Source of the DNA: Sphingomonas abietis
GTDB taxonomy: Bacteria; Pseudomonadota; Alphaproteobacteria; Sphingomonadales; Sphingomonadaceae
Assembly: GCF_027625475.1 (NCBI RefSeq)
Contig: NZ_CP115174.1
Location: 124,001-188,000, forward strand
DNA length: 64,000 bases
Reading direction: 5' to 3'
Shown piece after piece: positions 48,283 to 58,219 of the stretch. Under the pieces are notes generated by a model that saw only the letters and a list, made by a program, of their open reading frames with translations, had not been told where the DNA came from and did no database searches. The position numbers and the translations under genes were made by a program. Within the stretch, counting starts at the first letter, position 1; the number at the start of each line of letters is the position of its first letter.

Positions 48283-49413
48283 CACTACTTTGGCAGGTTG
48301 AAGGAACCGACAGGGATCGTCATGGATTCGGATGTGTCAGTGTAGGCTGACGGATCCTTTGCGATGGCGGTGGACGAGAGCTGGCGGATTGATCTGGAGC
48401 GATGGCTTGAACCGTTCCTGGTCGGGCTATCGCATCCAGCGCGGCGCAGGATGTGCCCGCTGTATATTGCTGGTCTGATTGGTCCAGGTGACCGCAAGAG
48501 CGTGCAGCCTATGGCGGCTCGCGCCGGCGAGGTCGGCTACGACCAGCTTCATCATTTTGTCGCGGCGGGCGTCTGGGACAGCGCGCCTTTGGAGAGGGCT
48601 CTCCTGACGGAAGCGGATCGCCTGGTCGGCGGCGACGACGCCTTCCTGGTCATCGACGACACGGCATTGCCGAAGAAGGGGCGCCACTCGGTGGGCGTCG
48701 CGCCACAATATGCCTCGTCGCTCGGCAAGACCGCGAACAGCCAGTCGCTGGTGTCGGTGACACTGGCATCGGGCGAGGTACCGGTGATGGTCGGCCTTCG
48801 ACTGTTCCTGCCGGACAGCTGGACGCGCGATCCGGAGCGGATGGCCCGCGCTCGCATCCCAGCGGACCGACAAGTCGCTTTGTCGAAGCCCGAGATTGCG
48901 ATCGAGGAGATCGACCGTGTCATCGCGTCCGGTGTCCGATTTGGCTGCGTACTTGCGGATGCGGGTTACGGGTCGAGCGCGCCGTTCCGCCATGCGCTGA
49001 GCGAGCGTGGCCTTGTGTGGGCAGTCGGCATGTCCCGGCGACAAACGGTTTATCCCACCGATGTCGCCATGATCTTCCCAACAGAGAAGGCTCGCAAACC
49101 GCGCAAGCACCACATCCCAAATATGCCGCCGGTCTGCGCAGAAGAGGTGCTGGCCGGCCAGAGATGGCGAAAGATAAGCTGGCGACGCGGCACGAAGGGC
49201 GCGCTCACATGCCATTTCGCTGCATGCCGTGTCCGCATCGCAGACGGTCCAAAGCACCGCATCTTCGACAAAGGCGTCTCCAGAATGCCCGGCGACGAAG
49301 TTTGGATTATCGGCGAGCGCCGCGCGACCGGTGAGCGCAAATATTACATCTCGAACCTGCCCGCGCACACGACCCTCAAAACTCTCGCAGCTGCGGTCAA
49401 AGCCCGGTGGATA
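48283..49413 (+). mobile_element. IS701-family element, copy 2, truncated at its 3' end
   Basis: The left end (CACTACTTTGGCA at 48283) and the next 1,131 bp match copy 1 at 26303-27433 with no difference I can see. The match stops at 49413; sequence then switches to Tn7-type tnsB. The right end, the catalytic Glu region and about 300 bp are missing. The left flank is CTAG as for copy 1. Both copies have the same orientation. Confidence 0.88.
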
Positions 49414-51087
49414 ACCGCGTTGATCGATCGCGCGACCCGGGCCATCCTTGGGATCCACTTCAGTTTCGAGCTGCCGTCCTATGCATCGCTGCAAAGGGCT
49501 CTGGCGCATGCCTTCTGGCGCAAGGACGTCAGCGGCATCGAAGGCATCGAGAATGACTGGCCAATGCATGGCCTGCCGGAGTTCATTTTTTCGGATAATG
49601 GCCGTGAATTCCACTCCGCGAGCATGCGCCTGACCGAAGCGACGCTGGACGTCGCGTTAGTTCACGTTCCGGCTAAGGCGCCGCACCTCAAGCCTCTGAT
49701 CGAGCACTTGTTTGGGACGCTGAATGTGCGGGTGTTCTCTTTGTTGGAGGGGTACGTCAAGTCGAAGGATCCGGACTACGACCCGTCAAAAACCGCTCGA
49801 TTCTGTCTGTCGGAGCTCAATCGGAAAATCGTGACCTGGATCGTCGACGAATACCATCAGCATCCCCATCCAGGCCTTCCCGGAAAGCGCTTACCGCAGG
49901 AAGAGTGGTTGCTTCGCACGCAAAAATGGCCGGTGCGGCCCTTGCGAAACTTTGGCGAGATCATTTCTCTGACGGGCGAAGACCTCGGCCAGTGCGTCAT
50001 CGGCCCCTATGGCGTGACCGTGGACAAGTTTCACTACGTCGCCGAGGGGAATTACCTCAAGGAGCTTATGCGTCGGTTCGGCAAGCGAACGTGGCAGGTT
50101 CGAGCGGACCCATACAATTTGGGCGAGGTCTGGCTCTTCAACGATGTCGACGGCGAATGGGTGTCGCTCCTGAACGCCGATCCGAACTGGTTTGAGGTGT
50201 CACGATTCGCCTATCGGCTGATCCACAAGGTTGCTCTGCGCCGGTACAATAAGAAATCAGAGGATCTGACCCTCGCCGAGTTACTAGCTGTCAAACTCGA
50301 TGCCGATCGCGAAGCGGCGGCCATATTCGATGGGACTGGTCCAGTCCGCCGGCTCAGCCTCGTGGCTCGCTTCGCGACCATCTTCATCGATGAGGCGACG
50401 CATGTCTTCAGATCGAGAGATTTTCTCGATATGGCTAAGGTCATCGACTTTTGGAAACAGCTGATAAACGGCCTGCCATGCCAGCTTATTTTCGCCGGCT
50501 TGCCGTCGCTCGTCGCAATGCGAGACGTCAGCCCCGAGCTTCGGGGACGGCTCAATCTCGCGCCCTTGGTTCCCTACCGCTGGGGCATCGACGATGAGGT
50601 CGAGTCGTTCTTCAAGGTCTTGGATCGTTTTGAAGAGCTTGCTGGCTTGTCCGGAAAGTCGAACCTTTCGGCCGATTTGACGGCGAAGCGCATGTACATA
50701 GCGAGTGAGGGAGGAAAGCTGGGGTTGGTTGCCCGCCTTTTGAGCAATGCGGTCTGCACGGCTCACGATATGGCACTAGACAAAATCTCGCTCGAGGTTT
50801 TGGGACTCGAGTATGACGATCTGGAGTTCTCCGAACGACCGGATGATGAGCTTGTCGATGATCTCAAAGACCATTCCGATGATGAATATGAGAGAATCAG
50901 GCTGCAAACAGAGTCGGACAAGCGCCAGGATAATCCGTTCTTGTGCGATAAGGATCAGATTCCGGTTTTGTGGCGCAGAGTGGTCGACCGGCAAAGGCGG
51001 GAGCGTCAGACGTATCAGCGGGTGATCGATCAGGTATCGAAGGCGGCCGAGAGTAACGGGAAGGACAGCGATCGGGGCGTCTTCTAA
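48364..51087 (+). pseudogene. Chimeric reading frame: IS701 transposase, TnsB C-terminus, TnsC C-terminus
   Basis: One 907-codon open frame joins three genes. Residues 1-350 are IS701 transposase without its catalytic Glu. From 351 the sequence is Tn7-type TnsB: LIDRATRAILGIHFSFE, FSDNGREFHS (second Asp) and HLKPLIEHLFGTLN (Glu); the first catalytic Asp is lost. Near residues 655-675 it changes to TnsC: TIFIDEATHVF (Walker B) and LIFAGLPSLVAM, with no Walker A. Two deletions, both in frame, thus fused the parts. The product cannot transpose, but the frame is long and its TAA overlaps the next ATG, so it may be translated. Confidence 0.8.
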
Positions 51088-52859
51088 TGGCGCACACAGG
51101 CCTCCGCGTAAGGCCTATTGGCTCTGAACCTTTGCACAGCTTCGCAGCTCGGCTGGCTGGTCGTTACGAGTCGGAATCCGTTGAGGATTTTCTTGGTCGG
51201 TATGGCTTGACCTTCGAAGGCTTGGTGACCGGGAAAGATCGAGGGGCATTCCTCGGGCTGTCAGGCTTTGAACATCATGACAGACGCTTTTTCCCCGTCA
51301 CCGTAGACACGGGGAGGCGCGAGGCCTCAGTTGGCGAGGGTGTTTTATGGTTCAACGATTGGAGCCTACGGCACCGGCGCTGGTGCCCCGAATGCTTTGC
51401 TGACGACAGCCGGGCCGAAGATTCTGGGCCGCTCCCCGTTTTGCGCTGCTGGCATCGTCCGGAATGGGGTCTGCGATCCGTTGCAACCTGCGTTCTGCAT
51501 GAAAGCCTCTTGCAAGAAATCTGTGATCGGTGTGGGCACCGTCCAGGCTGGTCTGTTCAGAACCTTCGGGAATGCAGGTGCGGAGCTGACCTTGCCAGGA
51601 TGCCGTCGAATCGCATGCGCAGTGGTCTGGACGGGCTGATCACGGACTGCATTTACGGGCGGCGGCAGTCGAACCCGCTGCTGACGGGCCGACTGATGGA
51701 TCTTCTACCGAGTGTCGAGCGGCTCGGATTCGCACTCCGCCTTGGCTACGTCGCGACCCGGGCGCGGCCAATGCCATCTCAGAGGCGCCATGCACGAGAG
51801 GAGGGGCTGAAGGCCGTTATGTGTTGGCCTGGATCCTTTCGCGATGCCCTTGATCGCCTGTCGACTGGTAGCCTCCCACAAAGCCGTCCTGCAGGCCTGA
51901 TCGGGACCTATGGCTGGATCTATGCGGAATGGGCGTACCTTTCCCCGCGAGTACCGCTCGACGAGGCTGTCCGTGAAGAGCTGATTCGCCATGCCCGCGA
52001 TCGGTCCGTCATACCTGCTGAAGAGCCAGTGTTTGGAACCGTAAGGCCCGATCACATCTCGATGACAGCTGCGGCGAAGCATTGGGGTATCGGATACGAC
52101 ACGGCGCGAGCACTTGCAGATGCGAGCGGGCTGATTCCGAACGGTGTTCGGCGTGGGATCCCGTTTCCGCTCGACCGCGACTCCGTGCTTGCCTGCCGTA
52201 AGCCCACGGAGCCTATTCCATGGCTGAAACATGCGCGAGCGATCCTTGGGGTAGGGAAGAAGCAGACCCAGGCTTTGCGACGAGCGTTCAGCGCCTCGGG
52301 GCCAGATTGGGCTGAGAGGCTCGTAGCCTCTTGTCGGCAGATCGTGCCGAGCGACAGCGCGGATTGTTTAAGCATGGGGCTGCCGCAGAGCTGTCAGGTG
52401 GCGAGGATCTCGCTCGTCCAGGCTTGTGAAGCAGTGGTGGCCGGCAAAATCTCGATAATTGAGATCAAAGGCGATGCCATTGGGCTGAACGCCGCAATGG
52501 TGCGCCCATCTGACCTTCGGGCGCTGCGAGTCAGCTCTTGGATCAGCATCGAAGGAGCGGCAAGATTGCTGAGCGTGCACCCTGACGTTGCGCGATGGCT
52601 CGCGAAAAACGGATATCTCAACAAAGAAGTCAGAACTGGCCGGTTCGGTGTGTCCAAATCGTCTGTAGACGACTTCCATCGCAGATTTGTCTCAGCGAGC
52701 GAGGTCCGAGAGCTCTGCGGCGTAGGATCTCGTGCAAGCCTCGATCGGCTACTCGGGACGGCAGTTTCGCCAGTGTTCAGCCCGCCGACGTTGAGAACAA
52801 ACATCTTTCGGCGCGCTGAGATCAAAATCTCGCCCGGAGCTGGGCGTGCACCAGTTTAA
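51087..52859 (+). CDS. TniQ-family transposition protein (Tn7-like), first copy
   Basis: A 590-residue target-selector protein of the TnsD/TniQ family. The N-terminal domain contains HSFAARLAGRYESES and zinc-finger pairs WCPECFADD, CVLHESLLQEICDRCGH and ECRCGADL. The C-terminal half carries helix-turn-helix-like repeats (SISIEGAARLLSVHPDVARWL-type, ending KSSVDDFHRRFVSASEV). It appears intact. The ATG overlaps the stop of the chimeric frame (TAATG), preserving the tnsC-tniQ coupling of the original transposon. Confidence 0.82.
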   Translation: MAHTGLRVRPIGSEPLHSFAARLAGRYESESVEDFLGRYGLTFEGLVTGKDRGAFLGLSGFEHHDRRFFPVTVDTGRREASVGEGVLWFNDWSLRHRRWCPECFADDSRAEDSGPLPVLRCWHRPEWGLRSVATCVLHESLLQEICDRCGHRPGWSVQNLRECRCGADLARMPSNRMRSGLDGLITDCIYGRRQSNPLLTGRLMDLLPSVERLGFALRLGYVATRARPMPSQRRHAREEGLKAVMCWPGSFRDALDRLSTGSLPQSRPAGLIGTYGWIYAEWAYLSPRVPLDEAVREELIRHARDRSVIPAEEPVFGTVRPDHISMTAAAKHWGIGYDTARALADASGLIPNGVRRGIPFPLDRDSVLACRKPTEPIPWLKHARAILGVGKKQTQALRRAFSASGPDWAERLVASCRQIVPSDSADCLSMGLPQSCQVARISLVQACEAVVAGKISIIEIKGDAIGLNAAMVRPSDLRALRVSSWISIEGAARLLSVHPDVARWLAKNGYLNKEVRTGRFGVSKSSVDDFHRRFVSASEVRELCGVGSRASLDRLLGTAVSPVFSPPTLRTNIFRRAEIKISPGAGRAPV

Positions 52860-54972
52860 CCTGATCCCATCCTCGCTGCGAGTTCGATGGGCGGAAGGCG
52901 AGCCGGCATGGGGATTGCTCAATCGGTTAGCGCTCCGCAGCGACAGTGCCTCTGCAAGGGATTTACTAGCCACGTCGGCTGTTGGCAGCATCGCTGCGCT
53001 GCACGAGGCTATAGTTTCGGATAAATTGCCCGACGCTCTTTCGCGAATCAGCGGATTTTCTATCGATCAGATAAACTCTGGAGTTATTTCTGCGAAAGAA
53101 ATCCAAAGAAATCTTGGCCGCATGAACTGGATTAGTAAATCCAGTCGATTGAACCAAGATTTGCGAAGGTCTGGTAGAGTTTGTCCTCAGTGTCTGGACG
53201 AGGATATGCAGACGCGTTCGGGTCTGTTTTCCCTTCGCCCTTTTAGGAGGGCTGAATGGGATCTTAGGTTCCTCGCAGGCTGCGACCGACACGACACTCA
53301 GTTTCTCGATGTATGTCCAGAGTGCCATGTTCGATTCTCAGAGAGCACTATGAATCCGGTGATTTGTAATTGTGGCAACGATAACCGCCGATTGATCGGC
53401 ACCCCTCTTCAAAGAAAACTGACCGGATTTGACAGATACATATACTCAAGATTACTACTTAAACCGTGCGGAGATAATATTTTAGATGATTATTCAATAG
53501 CACATGCGAGATTGTTAGTTTTATCGTTGGGGCGTGCACTCAGTAACGTCCCCCTTGCTCAAGGCGGTTTGTTGAAGCAGAGCGAAACTGAATTGCTGGT
53601 CGACGTCGGGTGGTCCGCGTTAAGTGAAGGATTGTCGGGTCTCCAAAATGCCCTAGACCACGCACTCCCCGAGCTGAGGGAGATGAGCCCAGGTTTTCGC
53701 CAGTTCCAAAACCTCCTCATTCGACGTGGCGTACCTCGCGGGACAAGAATTGACCGAGTGTTCAACGAGTATCTGTCCTCTCGATTTGTTTCCTCACATG
53801 CGGGGGAGTTAACCTTTGCGCGAAGCGCAGGAAGTACGGTTGAGATTGAGAAAAGAGGCGGTCTGATAAATCTCAAAGATGCGGTGAAGAAATACGAAAT
53901 AGATTATGTGATTTTGCGAAAAATCGTTGAGTCCGGATATCTGCTGATTTTAATTTGGCTATTGGTGCTCAAAAGGGGAATATTTATTGACGAAAATTCG
54001 ATTGAAGAGCTTATAGAGAAATTATCGAATGGGGCGGAATCTGTCGACGCAATAGCCGGGGGGCACTGTGCTCTATTTGACTTTCGTGCCGGCGGGCCAA
54101 CTTTTGGCAACTATTATTTAGATCTGCTACTCAGCGGACGGGTAAAATGTCGAGGAATGCTGAATGGAGCTGGTGGCTTCAAAAGAAGCATCATAAATGT
54201 TAGATAATTCAAACAAGCGCTTCTCGAGCGATATAGACCGTGTGGTTACCTTATCCGGTCCGAAGTGCCTGATATAATCGGAATTAGTGCGTCTAGTTTA
54301 TGGATTATAAGCTCAGCAGGTTTCCTAGACACAAAAAAAGATGGCCGAGTGGGAGGGAATGACTTTTACATTTCTGAGAAATCTGTCGATTTATTCAGGA
54401 AAAAGTATGCGACGTTTTCGCAGGTAAAAGCTGCGTTCTATCGTTTTACAAGTCGATGTAGGAAGGCTGACGAACGGGTTTCCACGACGAATGCGAGCGC
54501 AGCTATTCGAGAAACAGGCGTACTTCCGGTGCTGGGATCTACGAAAACGCTTCAACTATTTGAGAGGGCGGAAATTTTCCAGGCATTGGGAATGCCGTAC
54601 GAAGCCCCGCTCCCGGTGATAGCGCGGCAGTCCGTGACTCCGAGAGAAGATTTTAAGATGAGTGATCGGCAATGGAATGCCGTTCATCAGATCCTCCAGG
54701 AACACAAGTCTCTACACAAATGGCGCTCAAGGCTTGACGAGCTTCGGCGACGATATGATGGCATTTTCTATGTCCTTCAGACCCGATGCCCTTGGCGCTG
54801 CTTGTCGCCAGCGTACGGCGAGTATCAGTATATAAATAACCTGTACGCCGATGACATGGCCGCTGGCATTATGCCCCTTATCGTGGACGCGTTAGCTCAA
54901 CATGGGGGACCTGTCCTCTCTCTGCGGGTGGGCGTGGGTACTAGCGCCGGCGCAAAATCGGTTGAGCTTTGA
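52846..54972 (+). pseudogene. Second TniQ-family gene with in-frame stop and IS5-like C-terminal domain
   Basis: The first part, 52846-54207, encodes a 453-residue TniQ protein (AWGLLNRLALRSDS, VCPQCLDEDM, CDRHDTQFLDVCPECH, CNCGND zinc pattern). A TAA at 54205-54207 interrupts it, but the same frame continues without another stop to 54972. The continuation resembles the end of the first TniQ: IIGISASSLWIISSAGFLDT and EKSVDLFRKKYATFSQVKAAF match its HTH and zinc-less tail. From ATG 54658 the last 104 residues look like the N-terminal domain of IS5-type transposases (RRYDGIFYVLQTRCPWRCLS). AT-richer than its neighbours. A GTG at 54265 could restart translation. Confidence 0.7.
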
Positions 54973-55245
54973 GTCAGCCCTTTGCGGGTCTGAATTCCTG
55001 CTCTCAAGGCCACTGAAATCGGTCAGAGACGATATTTGCCATCAAGTGACGATTCAGTTTGCGGGCAAAAGCCCGCCGCGAATTTTTAATTTATGGGATA
55101 GCAGATTCATCTTATGGCGAAGGCATGTCACGGGATTTCGCAGTTCAAGCCTGGTCAAGGATTCGTGAAACGGGAAAACCCACAGGCCGCATGACCCCCG
55201 GCCGCGGCGGCCGGGGGGCATCACTTCGGGGTTATGCTTCGGGGC
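54973..55245. other. Boundary region between Tn7-like remnant and chromosomal block
   Basis: No gene is visible in these 273 bases. Base composition changes sharply near 55190, from AT-rich transposon-like sequence to GC-rich sequence. A transposon end could lie here, but I find no clear TnsB-binding repeats or inverted copy of the left side. A GC hairpin (CCCCCGGCC at 55195-55203 with GGCCGGGGG at 55209-55217) probably ends transcription of the ferritin-like gene. Confidence 0.45.
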
Positions 55246-55803
55246 TTATTTCAGGAACGGCGTGCCTTCATGCGCGACCAGCAGGTCGTGCATGTCGGAG
55301 GCATGATCCTCCTCCTCGGCGAGGATATGCTCGAGCATGATCCGGGTGGTCGGATCCTTGTCGCCGAAATAGCGGATCAGCTCCTGATAATGCTCGATCA
55401 CGATCCGCTCGGCGATCAGGTTCTGCTTGATCATCTCGACGAGATTGCCGCCCTTGCCATATTCGGTGGCCGATCGGCTGGCGAGGCCCTCGGGATCGAG
55501 ATTGGGGATGCCGCCGAGCTGGTCGATCCGCTCGGCCGCCATCAGCATGTGCTTGTGCTCCGACTCGGCATGTTCGGTGAACTCGGCCGCGACGCTTTCG
55601 GAGGTGATGCCCTCGGCGGCGATCGCGTGCATCTGGTAGCGCAGCACGCAGACCAGCTCGGTCGCGACGACCGCCTGGAGCAGCTCGATCGTCTTCTCGG
55701 GATCGCCCTGATAGGTCGGCATCACGGCGCCGTCGTCGAGCGATTTCTTGGCGCGGGCGCGCAGGGTCTTCACGTCGGTGAGGAAGGCGGTCTCGGTGGT
55801 CAT
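55246..55803 (-). CDS. Ferritin-like (bacterioferritin/Dps-type) protein
   Basis: A 185-residue four-helix protein. Iron-ligand type residues are seen in ELLQAVVATELVCVLRYQMHAIAAEG (Glu, Tyr, His on helix A), EFTEHAESEHKHMLMAAERIDQLGG (E-x-x-H on helix B), NLIAERIVIEHYQELIRYF and ILAEEEDHASDMHDLL (paired E-x-x-H). This is the ferritin/bacterioferritin di-iron layout, so a role in iron storage or peroxide protection is likely. It is the first gene of the right chromosomal block and is separately transcribed. Confidence 0.85.
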   Translation of the reverse strand: MTTETAFLTDVKTLRARAKKSLDDGAVMPTYQGDPEKTIELLQAVVATELVCVLRYQMHAIAAEGITSESVAAEFTEHAESEHKHMLMAAERIDQLGGIPNLDPEGLASRSATEYGKGGNLVEMIKQNLIAERIVIEHYQELIRYFGDKDPTTRIMLEHILAEEEDHASDMHDLLVAHEGTPFLK

Positions 55804-55927
55804 GGGCTTGCTCCGTCAGGCGGTCTACGCCGGGAGGTACGAGCCGCCGCCGTGCAGGTTCCTGTGGCGAATCATTCTCAGCCCCGGCGCGCATCCGCCG
55901 GCCCGGCCGCGGACGCGCGCGCCGCGA

Positions 55928-56428
55928 TCAGACGCCGCCCAGATAATCGAGCTTGCCGATCGGCACGCCCTTCATGCGCAGCAGGCCATAAGCGGTGGTG
56001 ACGTGGAAGAAGAAGTTGGGCAGCGCGAATCCGAGCAGATAGTCGCGCGCCGGAAAGGAGACCTCGCCCTTGCCGGTCTTCAGGGTGACGATGGCCTGCT
56101 CGCGGCCCTCGAAGCTCTCGGGCGGGGTCGCCTGCAGCAGCGCGACCGTCGCGGCAATCCGCGCCTGCAGGGCGTCGAAGCTGGTCTCGGTGTCGGGCAT
56201 CGCGACGTCGGGAAGCTGGCCGATTCGCACGGCCACCCCCTTGGCGCTGTCGCTGCAGCGCTGAATCTGCGCGGTCAGCGGCGCCATGTCGGCGATCAGC
56301 CGCGCCTCCAGCAGCTCGGCATGGGCAATGCCCCGCTCGTCGGCGAAGGCGCGGCCCTTTTCGAGAATCGCGGAAAGATTGCCGAAGGCGCGCAGGAAGA
56401 CGGGGATGCTGGCATCATACAGGGTCAT
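55928..56428 (-). CDS. DUF1993 family protein
   Basis: A 166-residue helical protein. The pattern SIPVFLRAFGNLSAILEKGRAFADERG, LLEARLIADMAPLTAQIQRCSDSAKG, and the C-terminal LPNFFFHVTTAYGLLRMKGVPIGKLDYLG matches DUF1993, a DinB-like four-helix family without assigned function. CGGAG lies before the ATG at 56428. It could bind a metal through conserved His and Asp, but this is not shown. Confidence 0.85.
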   Translation of the reverse strand: MTLYDASIPVFLRAFGNLSAILEKGRAFADERGIAHAELLEARLIADMAPLTAQIQRCSDSAKGVAVRIGQLPDVAMPDTETSFDALQARIAATVALLQATPPESFEGREQAIVTLKTGKGEVSFPARDYLLGFALPNFFFHVTTAYGLLRMKGVPIGKLDYLGGV

Positions 56429-56579
56429 GAATCGCTCCGGGGCAGGGACTGCCCGCGCTATAATGAGGATGGCCCGCCGCCTTTACGAGGGCGCGGCACC
56501 CGATGGGTGCGCGGCACGGCATGGCTCGGCATTCGTTCGGCGCAACAAACGATTGTCATTAGTGCAATCACTATATGCG

Positions 56580-56681
56580 CGCTTAGCAATTGCAAAATTC
56601 CATGGTGCGATGCACAAAGACTACGCCTTTCAGGCATCCTCTCCTAAAACTTCAGGCCGTCCTTCGGGGCGGCCTTTTTTT
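56580..56681 (+). ncRNA. Probable small RNA ending in a strong terminator
   Basis: A plus-strand terminator at 56654-56681 has no plus-strand gene before it: the nearest upstream gene is on the minus strand. The preceding ~75 bases contain the C/U-rich run ATCCTCTCCT (56637-56646), a typical exposed anti-Shine-Dalgarno loop of Hfq-type sRNAs. A -10-like TATATG is at 56572. The 5' end is estimated from that. No Rfam family is claimed. Confidence 0.45.
56654..56681 (+). terminator. Rho-independent terminator, plus strand
   Basis: AGGCCGTCC, a TTCG tetraloop and GGGCGGCCT form a stable stem followed by at least seven T. It lies 22 bases from the rpoN stop on the other strand, but its T-run polarity serves plus-strand transcripts. 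Confidence 0.8.
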
Positions 56682-56702
56682 GTGCGCCGGCAATGCTGCG
56701 GT

Positions 56703-58214
56703 TCAGCGCGAGAGCAGTTTCTGGCGACGGCGCTGGACCGACGAGCCGAAGCCCAGCGCTTCGCGATATTTCGCGACCGTGCGCCGGGCGATGTCGAAGC
56801 CGCGGGCCTTGAGCAGATCGACCAGCGAATCGTCGGACAGGATGGCGTCGGGGGCCTCTTCGGCGATCAGCTTCGCGATATGGCTCTTCACCGCCTGCGC
56901 CGATGCCGCCTCGCCGCCATCGGCGGACTGGATCGCGCTGGTGAAGAAATATTTGAGCTCGAACAGGCCGCGCGGACTGGCGAGATATTTGTTCGAGGTG
57001 ACCCGGCTGACGGTCGATTCGTGCATCCCGATCGCCTCGGCCACGGTGCGCAGCGTCAGCGGCCGGAGATGCTCGACGCCGTGACGGAAGAAGCCGTCCT
57101 GCTGCTTCACGATCTCGCTCGCCACCTTGATGATGGTGCGGGCGCGCTGGTCGAGCGCCTTCATCAGCCAGTTGGCGCTTTGCAGGCTGTCGTTGAGCCA
57201 GGCCTTGCTCGAACGATCCTGTGCGGCCCCGGAGAGTTCTGCATAATAGCTGCGGTTGACGATCAGGCGGGGCAGGGTGGCATTGTTGAGCTCCACCGCC
57301 CAGCCCTTGGCGGTTCGCGCCACGAACACGTCGGGGGTCACCGCCTGCGCCTCGCCACCGGCGAATTTCAGGCCGGGCTTGGGATCATAAGCGCGCAGTT
57401 CGCGGATCATGTCCTGCATGTCCTCGTCGTCCACCCCGCAGATGCGGCGCAGCCGGGGCAGATCGCCGCGCGCGAGCAGATCGAGATGGGCGATCAGCTT
57501 GGCCATGCACGGATCGTAGCGATCCGCCTCCTTCGCCTGCAAGGCGAGGCATTCGGCCAGGTCGCGGGCGCCGACGCCGGTCGGATCGAAGGTCTGGACG
57601 ACGGCCAGCACATGATCGACCTGATAGAGCGGCACGCCCAGCCGCTCGGCGAGATCGACCAGCGGCACGGTGAGGTAGCCCGCCTCGTCCAGCGCATCGA
57701 CGATGTGGCCGGCGATCGCCAGATCGGTGCCGGAGAGGATTTGCCCGGCCTGCGCCATCAGATGATCGGCCAGGCCGATCGCGCTCGCCAGCCTATCCTG
57801 AATGTCGCCGCCCTCGCCACCGCCGTCCCGGTTGCCGCCGGTGACGCCATCGATGCCGAGGGCGCCGTCCATCCCCTGGGCGCCCGCGCCATCGGCACCG
57901 ATCATGTCGGAGGGGGAATCGTGGTGGAAGGTCTCGGCGGCATAGTCGACGTCGAGCGGGGCATCGTCCCCGGCGCCGTGGAGGCCGGCCAGCGCATCGG
58001 TCGGCTCCGCCGGCTCGGCGTCGAAATCGGCTTCCGGCTCGCGCACCTCCTCGGGGGTGCCGGTATCGAGCAACGGGTTCTTCTCCAGCTCCTCGGCGAT
58101 GAACGCCTCGATTTCGAGGTTGGAGAGCGCCAGCAGCTTGATCGCCTGCTGGAGCTGCGGCGTCATCACCAGCGATTGCGACTGCCGCAGATCGAGGCGC
58201 GGACCAAGCCCCAT
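56703..58214 (-). CDS. rpoN: RNA polymerase sigma-54 factor
   Basis: A 503-residue sigma-54. Region I is the Gln/Leu-rich start LRQSQSLVMTPQLQQAIKLLALSNLE. The acidic region II (about residues 55-130) is Asp/Gly-rich. The RpoN box appears as ARRTVAKYREALGFGSS near the C-terminus, preceded by the HTH MHESTVSRVTSNKYLASPRG. It directs transcription from -24/-12 promoters with enhancer-binding proteins. It follows lptB by 5 bases in the lptC-lptA-lptB-rpoN order common in proteobacteria. Confidence 0.96.
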   Translation of the reverse strand: MGLGPRLDLRQSQSLVMTPQLQQAIKLLALSNLEIEAFIAEELEKNPLLDTGTPEEVREPEADFDAEPAEPTDALAGLHGAGDDAPLDVDYAAETFHHDSPSDMIGADGAGAQGMDGALGIDGVTGGNRDGGGEGGDIQDRLASAIGLADHLMAQAGQILSGTDLAIAGHIVDALDEAGYLTVPLVDLAERLGVPLYQVDHVLAVVQTFDPTGVGARDLAECLALQAKEADRYDPCMAKLIAHLDLLARGDLPRLRRICGVDDEDMQDMIRELRAYDPKPGLKFAGGEAQAVTPDVFVARTAKGWAVELNNATLPRLIVNRSYYAELSGAAQDRSSKAWLNDSLQSANWLMKALDQRARTIIKVASEIVKQQDGFFRHGVEHLRPLTLRTVAEAIGMHESTVSRVTSNKYLASPRGLFELKYFFTSAIQSADGGEAASAQAVKSHIAKLIAEEAPDAILSDDSLVDLLKARGFDIARRTVAKYREALGFGSSVQRRRQKLLSR

Positions 58215-58219
58215 CGGCG

